DNA of 9,983 nt from an uncultured Selenomonas sp. (lineage in GTDB: Bacteria; Bacillota; Negativicutes; Selenomonadales; Selenomonadaceae), in contig CALGGN010000259.1 of assembly GCA_937915915.1 (NCBI GenBank), positions 1 through 9,983 of the forward strand. Direction: 5' to 3'. A model generated the notes under the pieces. The model saw only the letters and a program-made list of their open reading frames with translations. It ran no database searches and was not told where the DNA came from. The position numbers and the translations under genes are program-made. Of the stretch, positions 5,010 to 9,983 are shown piece after piece. How positions within the stretch are numbered: the first letter of the stretch is position 1; each line of letters starts with the position of its first letter.

Positions 5010-6611
5010 TTGGCGGTGACGAAACTGGAATTGACATGGGTGGGCAAGGACGAGCCCATGCAGAAGATTGAGCCGCGACTGCTGCTGCATGATAAAGAGA
5101 AGTCCTATGGCGAGGCGGGGACGGGCAATCTGCTGATCCACGGGGACAATCTGCTGGCGCTCCGGGCATTGCTGCCAAAGTATGGCGGGCGGGTGAAGTG
5201 CGCCTATGCGGATGTTCCTTACAATACGGGATCTGCCTTCGAGCAATATGACGACAATCTGGAGCATAGCACATGGCTGAATCTGATGAGACCGCGGCTG
5301 GAAATCATTTGGAACCTATTGAGTGTCAATGGAAGCTTGTGGATTAGCATAGACGATAACGAGGTCGCTTATCTGCGCATCTTGTGTGATGAAATTTTTG
5401 GCAGGAACAATTTTGTTTGCACAATAATATGGGAAAAAAGAAAGAGCAGGGAGAACAGAAGAGCGTTTTCTTTCAAGCATGATTATATAATCGTTTACGC
5501 AAAAAACAAAAGTGCCTTTGAAGAGGATAGAAATCCTGTTGAATTGACGAAAGACGTTCTGAAACGATATAAAAATCCTGATAACGACATAAGAGGTAAT
5601 TGGCAGTCTGTTGCAATAACTGCGCAAGCTGGACATGCTGTAGCTTCACAGTTTTATGAAATAACGACTCCCTCGGGGAGAAAAATTTTGCCTCCGCCTG
5701 GTAATTGTTGGCGCTTTACCAAGCAGCGTTTAGACGAGTTGATTGCAGACAACAGAATATGGTTTGGGGAAAATGGAGCAAATGTTCCACGGCAGAAGAA
5801 GTTTTTGTCAGAAAATGACAATCCTGGATTGACACCCGAAACCATTTGGTATGCTGATGACGTAGGCACTAACGATGGTGCAAAACGTCATTCGGTGACG
5901 CTGTTTGCTGACAATGTTTTTGAAAACCCTAAGCCGGAGGAGCTTATCCAACGCGTTTTGCAAATTGCCTCCAACGAGGGAGATCTGGTGCTGGACGCTT
6001 TCCTTGGCTCCGGCACCACCGCCGCCGTAGCCCACAAGATGAACCGCCGATATATCGGCATTGAGATGGGCGACCACTGCTATACCCATTGCAAGGTGCG
6101 GCTGGACAAGGTGGTGGACGGCGAGCAGGGCGGCATTTCCAAGGCCGTAGGCTGGACCGGCGGGGGCGGCTATGACTTCTATGAGCTGGCTCCCACCCTG
6201 CTGAAGGAGGATGCCATCGGGGAGCTGGTCATCAACAAAGAATACGATGCCGACAAGCTGGCGGCGGCAGTTGCCCTCCATGAGGGATATACCTACTGCC
6301 CCGACCAAAAGGTGTTCTGGAAGCAGTCCCAAGGGACGGAGCATTCCTTCCTCTACGTCACCACCAAGCATATCACCGCTGCTTACCTTGCCAGCATCCA
6401 GCAGATGATGACAGATAAAGAGTTCCTGCTTGTTGCCTGCAAGTCCTTTGATGAGGGGGCGGACAAGGGAACGGCGCAAATCCGTATCAAGAAAATCCCT
6501 CAGATGCTTCTGGGAAGCTGCGCCTTCGGGCAGGAAGACTACGCTTTGAATATCGTGCGTCCGCCACAGTATGAGGACGAGGAAAGCGAGGCTGAGGACG
6601 ATGAAGGCTGA
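5010..6611 (+). CDS. mod: Type III restriction-modification system, adenine DNA methyltransferase (Mod)
   Basis: A 533-residue beta-class N6-adenine methyltransferase that would recognise a short asymmetric site, methylate one strand and supply sequence specificity to the Res nuclease. The beta-class order is seen: catalytic motif IV near the N-terminus (YADVPYNTGSAFEQYDDN, D68-Y71), then LWISIDDNEVAYLRILCDEIFG, a variable target-recognition region of about residues 100-305, and the AdoMet-binding motif I DAFLGSGTT at 329-337, followed by RYIGIEMG. The C-terminal part (GWTGGGGYDFYELAPTLL onward) is typical of the family. Motif IV reads DVPY, not DPPY. GC content falls to about 41% over 5401-5880 by hand count, against 60-70% in sampled lines at 5101 and 6001-6180. 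TTG 5010 is chosen for the AGGAGGG upstream. The res gene overlaps its last 11 nt. Confidence 0.93.
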   Translation: MAVTKLELTWVGKDEPMQKIEPRLLLHDKEKSYGEAGTGNLLIHGDNLLALRALLPKYGGRVKCAYADVPYNTGSAFEQYDDNLEHSTWLNLMRPRLEIIWNLLSVNGSLWISIDDNEVAYLRILCDEIFGRNNFVCTIIWEKRKSRENRRAFSFKHDYIIVYAKNKSAFEEDRNPVELTKDVLKRYKNPDNDIRGNWQSVAITAQAGHAVASQFYEITTPSGRKILPPPGNCWRFTKQRLDELIADNRIWFGENGANVPRQKKFLSENDNPGLTPETIWYADDVGTNDGAKRHSVTLFADNVFENPKPEELIQRVLQIASNEGDLVLDAFLGSGTTAAVAHKMNRRYIGIEMGDHCYTHCKVRLDKVVDGEQGGISKAVGWTGGGGYDFYELAPTLLKEDAIGELVINKEYDADKLAAAVALHEGYTYCPDQKVFWKQSQGTEHSFLYVTTKHITAAYLASIQQMMTDKEFLLVACKSFDEGADKGTAQIRIKKIPQMLLGSCAFGQEDYALNIVRPPQYEDEESEAEDDEG

Positions 6612-9285
6612 CCTGCGTTTCCTGCAATACACGCCGGACTTTATCAGTGGCACCATGTCCCTGCGAGAGCCGCAGCGGATTTCCTTGGAGATTCTGGCGA
6701 AAATCCTTCAAGCCGTACCGCCGGAAAAGGGCATCGACCTCAAGGACGCCTTGCAGAAGGTGCATGGGCTTTATCCCACCTGCACGGACTTCGAGAGGGA
6801 GTTCCTATCCCTCACGTTCGCACTGGCGACAGGCGTAGGCAAGACACGCCTGATGGGGGCGTTCATCACCTATCTCTATACCCGGTACGGGCTGAAAAAT
6901 TTCTTCGTGGTTGCTCCCAACATCACCATATACAACAAGCTGCATAGTGACCTCTCCCATTCATCGAGCCCCAAATATGTGTTCAAGGGACTTGCCTGCT
7001 TTAGCTGGCCGCCCGCCATCTACCACGACGACGACTATCGGGACAAGAACGGCGATATCTCCTTCGGGGACAGTATTTCCATCTACATCTACAACATCTC
7101 GAAGTTCGACTCCGAGACTGCCAACATGCGCCGCTTGAACGAGCGGCGGGGAGAATCCTTCATCGGCTACATGGCGGGACTTCCTGACCTTGTGCTGATT
7201 ATGGATGAATCCCACCACTACCGGGCGAAAGCCGGGATGCAAGCGCTCAACGATCTGAAACCCGTACTGGGTCTGGAACTGACGGCGACGCCGCTGGTGT
7301 CAGGCAAAGGCGGCAGGCAGGAGAAGTTCCGAAACGTGGTGTATGAGTTTCCGCTCTCGGCGGCCATCGAGGCAGGCTACACCCGCACGCCCTATGCCAT
7401 GACCAGAAGCAACATCGAGAGTTTCGGCTTTGGCGAGGAAGAGCTGGATCGTGCCATGATCGATGACGGCATAGGGCATCACGAGAAAGTCAAGGTGCAT
7501 CTGGCAGCGTATGCCAGCAATCACAGCGTCCGCCTCGTGAAGCCCTTTGCCATGATTGTCTGCAAGGACACCGACCACGCCCGGTCCGTCTATGACTACG
7601 TCACCTCCGATGATTTCCGGCAGGGCAGCTACAAGGGAAAGACCCTGCTCATCCATTCCAAGCAGGGAGCGGCAGCCAAGGCGGAGAATGTCGCACGGCT
7701 GGCCGATGTGGAGCGGGCGGACAACCCCATAGAAATCGTCATCCATGTGGACATGCTCAAAGAGGGATGGGATGTCAACAACCTCTACACCATCATCCCC
7801 CTGCGCACCGCCGCATCGCGAATCCTGCGGGAGCAGATGGTGGGACGCGGGCTGCGCCTTCCCTACGGGGAACGCACCGGCGACCGCATGGCGGATATGG
7901 TCATGCTCACCGCCCATGACAACTTTGCCGAGCTTGTCAGGGAAGCCCAGAGCGGCGAGAGCATCTTCCGCCGTGGCAACCTCATCGAGGCGGACAAGCT
8001 GCCCGACGAGAAGCCCAGCCCCCAGCAGATGCCGCTGTTTCAGCCGAAACCGGAAGATTTGTCCGAGGCGCACAGAAAACTGGGCATCCAGCAGGAAACG
8101 GAGGAGACCCGCAAGGCCATACGGGCGGTAAGCGCCGCGGCGCAAAAAGCCGTGCAGTCGAAGATGAAAGAGAAAAAATCAGCGGATTTGGAGACCAAAG
8201 ACAAGCAGGATATCTCCAAGAAGGTCATCGAGGAAATCAAAGCAAAAGAGGACTATGGCGCTGTATTTGAACGCAATCAGGATGCCTTCGCAGCCTTCAC
8301 AGCCTTCGTGGCGGAGCAGACCGAGGCGTACACCGCGAAGACCAAGGAGAGGTTCATCCCTATCCCCCAGCTTGCCATTACCAGCACGGGAGGCGGCGAA
8401 TACATTTTCGATGCGTTTGACCTTGACCTGACAGAGTTCCGCCATACACCCCTCTCCACCGAACTGATCCGGCAGAATCTGGTAGACGCACGGGACGCAG
8501 AGAGGGATGCATCGAGCAAGATCGCCTTTGCCGCCGAACGTCCCGTCAACTGCATCGTACAAATCCTGCGGGAAAAGCCTGTCATCGACTATGAGCAGTG
8601 CGGTGAGCTTGTCGTGAGGCTCGTCCAGTCCGTCTGCCGGCACTACACGGAGCAGCATGGCTACGAAGATATGCGGAACATTGTCATGATGTACCGGCAG
8701 GATATTGCGGGCAAAATCTACCGGCAGATGATGCAGCACTTCCATAAGACGGAGGAAATGTTCTCCTACGATATCGTGAAGGTCAAAGATTTCAATATGC
8801 CCCAAGAGCTGTTCGGCGGCTCTGAGCTGGATGTGTTCTCCCCCGACGTCAAAGCGGACGGCATCCGCTCCGTGGTTTTTACGGGGATAGAAAAAGGAGT
8901 CTTCGACCGGGCAAAGTTCGACAGCCTTCCGGAGCTGACTTTCGCCCGCCTCTGCGAACAGGACGGCAAGGTGCTGAGATGGCTCCGTCCCGCCCCCTCC
9001 GACTTCGACCTCAAGTACGGCAGGGGACATAGTTACGAGCCGGACTTCGTGGTGGAAACCGCCGACAAATGCTACCTGGTGGAAGTCAAGGGCGAGGACA
9101 AGCTGAACGATGCAGGAGTGCTGGCTAAGAAGGAGCTTGGCATGAGATACTGCCGGACAGCCACCGCCGTGTGCCGCGAGCTGCACTACAAACCATGGGA
9201 ATATGTGTTCATCCCGTCAAAGCAGGTGCAGCCCACTTCCAGTCTGGAATACCTTTGCGGGCAGTTCGTTTTTGACATTTTATGA
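6601..9285 (+). CDS. res: Type III restriction enzyme, helicase/endonuclease subunit (Res)
   Basis: An 894-residue superfamily 2 ATPase and nuclease that works with Mod, hydrolysing ATP after binding unmethylated sites and cutting DNA at a distance. Motifs in order: Walker A TGVGKT (77-82), DESH Walker B (202-205), TATP (228-231), then EGWDVNNLYTIIPLRTAAS and motif VI EQMVGRGLRLP (411-421). A lysine/glutamate-rich, probably helical linker covers about 500-560. The C-terminal nuclease of the PD-(D/E)xK type is visible as YEPDFV (D815) and YLVEVKG (E828, K830). All key residues are present and the length is normal, so it should be active. ATG 6601 is chosen over the in-frame ATG 6571 because it gives the 11-nt overlap with mod and has GAGG at 6588-6591; translation is probably coupled, which helps keep Mod ahead of Res. 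Confidence 0.95.
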   Translation: MKADLRFLQYTPDFISGTMSLREPQRISLEILAKILQAVPPEKGIDLKDALQKVHGLYPTCTDFEREFLSLTFALATGVGKTRLMGAFITYLYTRYGLKNFFVVAPNITIYNKLHSDLSHSSSPKYVFKGLACFSWPPAIYHDDDYRDKNGDISFGDSISIYIYNISKFDSETANMRRLNERRGESFIGYMAGLPDLVLIMDESHHYRAKAGMQALNDLKPVLGLELTATPLVSGKGGRQEKFRNVVYEFPLSAAIEAGYTRTPYAMTRSNIESFGFGEEELDRAMIDDGIGHHEKVKVHLAAYASNHSVRLVKPFAMIVCKDTDHARSVYDYVTSDDFRQGSYKGKTLLIHSKQGAAAKAENVARLADVERADNPIEIVIHVDMLKEGWDVNNLYTIIPLRTAASRILREQMVGRGLRLPYGERTGDRMADMVMLTAHDNFAELVREAQSGESIFRRGNLIEADKLPDEKPSPQQMPLFQPKPEDLSEAHRKLGIQQETEETRKAIRAVSAAAQKAVQSKMKEKKSADLETKDKQDISKKVIEEIKAKEDYGAVFERNQDAFAAFTAFVAEQTEAYTAKTKERFIPIPQLAITSTGGGEYIFDAFDLDLTEFRHTPLSTELIRQNLVDARDAERDASSKIAFAAERPVNCIVQILREKPVIDYEQCGELVVRLVQSVCRHYTEQHGYEDMRNIVMMYRQDIAGKIYRQMMQHFHKTEEMFSYDIVKVKDFNMPQELFGGSELDVFSPDVKADGIRSVVFTGIEKGVFDRAKFDSLPELTFARLCEQDGKVLRWLRPAPSDFDLKYGRGHSYEPDFVVETADKCYLVEVKGEDKLNDAGVLAKKELGMRYCRTATAVCRELHYKPWEYVFIPSKQVQPTSSLEYLCGQFVFDIL

Positions 9286-9419
9286 AGGGAATTTCTTGTT
9301 TTGTGGCGAACGTAAAAACAGACGCATCATTGGCGCTGTGCCGTTTTGTGCATCGAAAAGCAAAGGGGACTTGGGATTAACCGTTCACAGCGATGAACAT
9401 TTTGGTAAGAGGTGATATT
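9286..9419. other. Intergenic gap between res and the esterase gene
   Basis: No terminator with a convincing stem and T tract and no good -35/-10 pair is seen. A short inverted pair GTTCA/TGAAC lies at 9383-9398. The esterase may depend on read-through or on an atypical promoter here. Confidence 0.3.
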
Positions 9420-9983
9420 ATGTTTAAAAAATTTTCTTTCCTGCTGCTGGCCGTTTTTAGTGTGGCGTTCATCCTTACGGGGACAGAATGTGCCTTTGGG
9501 GAAGCGGTGCATCTTGCTGCCGATTCGCCCTTTATCCGCTATTACGGACGTTGGGAAATGAAGGATCAGACGGCCTTGACCGGGCAGGGTGCAACCTATA
9601 TTCGCGCTAAATTTACCGGCAGCAGCGAGCTGCGGGCAGACTTGAGCGGAAAAGGGGTATTCTGGGAGTACAGCATAGACGGCAGAGCCTTTCAGCGTCT
9701 GGAAGTAAAAGGCAATGGCCCGCTTACCTTGGGCAAGGGATTGACCAAGGATGAGGAACACATCGTGACCCTTGTCCGTTCTACCGAAGGCCAGGCAGGT
9801 ATCAGCGAGTTCAGGGGATTTATCCTGGAAAAGGGCGGCAGGTTTATTTCGCCGCCTCAGGACAAAAAGCGGCGGCTGGAATTTGTGGGGGATTCCATTA
9901 CCGCCGGTGCCATAAACTTAATGCCCTACAACGGCACGAATTATTATGTTTCCGAGGACGGCAATATGTCTTATGCTCCGCTG
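9420..9983 (+). CDS. Secreted SGNH/GDSL esterase, carbohydrate esterase family 2-like (3' partial)
   Basis: The first 188 residues of a secreted hydrolase that probably removes acetyl groups from plant polysaccharides such as xylan. A signal peptide (MFKKFSFLLLAVFSVAFIL, then a polar stretch ending CAFGEA) is followed by a beta-rich domain at about 33-140. Its FIRYYGRWEM and GATYIRAKFTGSSELRADL match the jelly-roll N-terminal domain known from CE2 enzymes. The SGNH hydrolase domain then starts with RLEFVGDSITAGA, where S159 in GDS is the expected nucleophile. The Asp/His residues lie beyond the window. AGAGGTGA at 9408-9415 supports ATG 9420. It begins 134 nt after res on the same strand, but its role is unrelated, so it probably marks the return to core sequence. 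CE2 is favoured over other GDSL families because of the N-terminal domain; the exact substrate is not shown. Confidence 0.85.
   Translation, partial: MFKKFSFLLLAVFSVAFILTGTECAFGEAVHLAADSPFIRYYGRWEMKDQTALTGQGATYIRAKFTGSSELRADLSGKGVFWEYSIDGRAFQRLEVKGNGPLTLGKGLTKDEEHIVTLVRSTEGQAGISEFRGFILEKGGRFISPPQDKKRRLEFVGDSITAGAINLMPYNGTNYYVSEDGNMSYAPL

Noticed and set aside
5425..5510. Short A runs (A6) in mod considered as phase-variation tracts
   Set aside because: They are no longer than expected in AT-rich sequence, and no long simple-sequence repeat of the kind that switches type III mod genes is present.
5808..6656. - strand open frame of 282 codons opposite mod
   Set aside because: It lies over motif I and the conserved C-terminal part of mod and has no recognisable features.
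7300..9186. Two - strand open frames of 281 and 335 codons within res
   Set aside because: They are shadows of the high-GC res gene, whose motifs are intact through the whole region; no ribosome binding site or domain is visible.
1..9983. CRISPR array, tRNA or rRNA genes
   Set aside because: No regularly spaced direct repeats and no cloverleaf or ribosomal RNA signature were seen; the repeats present are two dispersed foldback elements.

Overview
The window looks like chromosomal DNA of a Gram-negative Firmicute, most likely the class Negativicutes (Selenomonas or Mitsuokella type). This is inferred from three things: a TolC-type outer-membrane protein sits beside genes with strong Firmicutes-style Shine-Dalgarno sequences (AGGAGGG, AGGAAGG), a TTG start is used, and GC content is moderate to high with a clostridial gene style. 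The species cannot be named from the sequence alone.

Region 1 (2-3667, + strand) is an export/regulation cluster. It begins with the 3' end of an ABC transporter of the NHLM bacteriocin-export type, then a TolC-family outer-membrane efflux protein, an ECF-like sigma-70 factor, and a 73-residue protein. That small protein has its own sigma-70-like promoter, and its C-terminus matches the consensus of double-glycine-type export leaders. A 167-bp foldback repeat separates the transporter gene from the TolC gene. Together these suggest a peptide-export cassette with its own sigma factor; the substrate and the rest of the exporter would lie upstream or are unproven.

Region 2 (about 3668-3988) holds no intact gene. 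It has two out-of-frame protein-like fragments, one resembling a PepSY-type domain, and ends in a strong 17-bp hairpin that probably terminates transcription from both sides.

Region 3 (3993-4650, - strand) is a compact mazEF toxin-antitoxin operon with a near-consensus promoter overlapped by a perfect 10-bp-arm palindrome, probably the autoregulatory operator. A second copy of the foldback repeat, in opposite orientation, follows at 4655-4813.

Region 4 (about 4868-9285, + strand) is a type III restriction-modification system. A structured leader (13-bp hairpin whose loop can pair with downstream sequence) precedes mod, which starts at TTG 5010, and res overlaps mod by 11 nt. Mod has an unusual DVPY in place of DPPY, and its target-recognition region is markedly AT-rich compared with its ends. 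The toxin-antitoxin and restriction-modification genes together look like an accessory defence/stabilisation block inserted beside the export cluster.

Region 5 (9420-9983, + strand) is the 5' part of a secreted SGNH/GDSL esterase resembling carbohydrate esterase family 2, consistent with a bacterium that deacetylates plant polysaccharides. It runs off the window.
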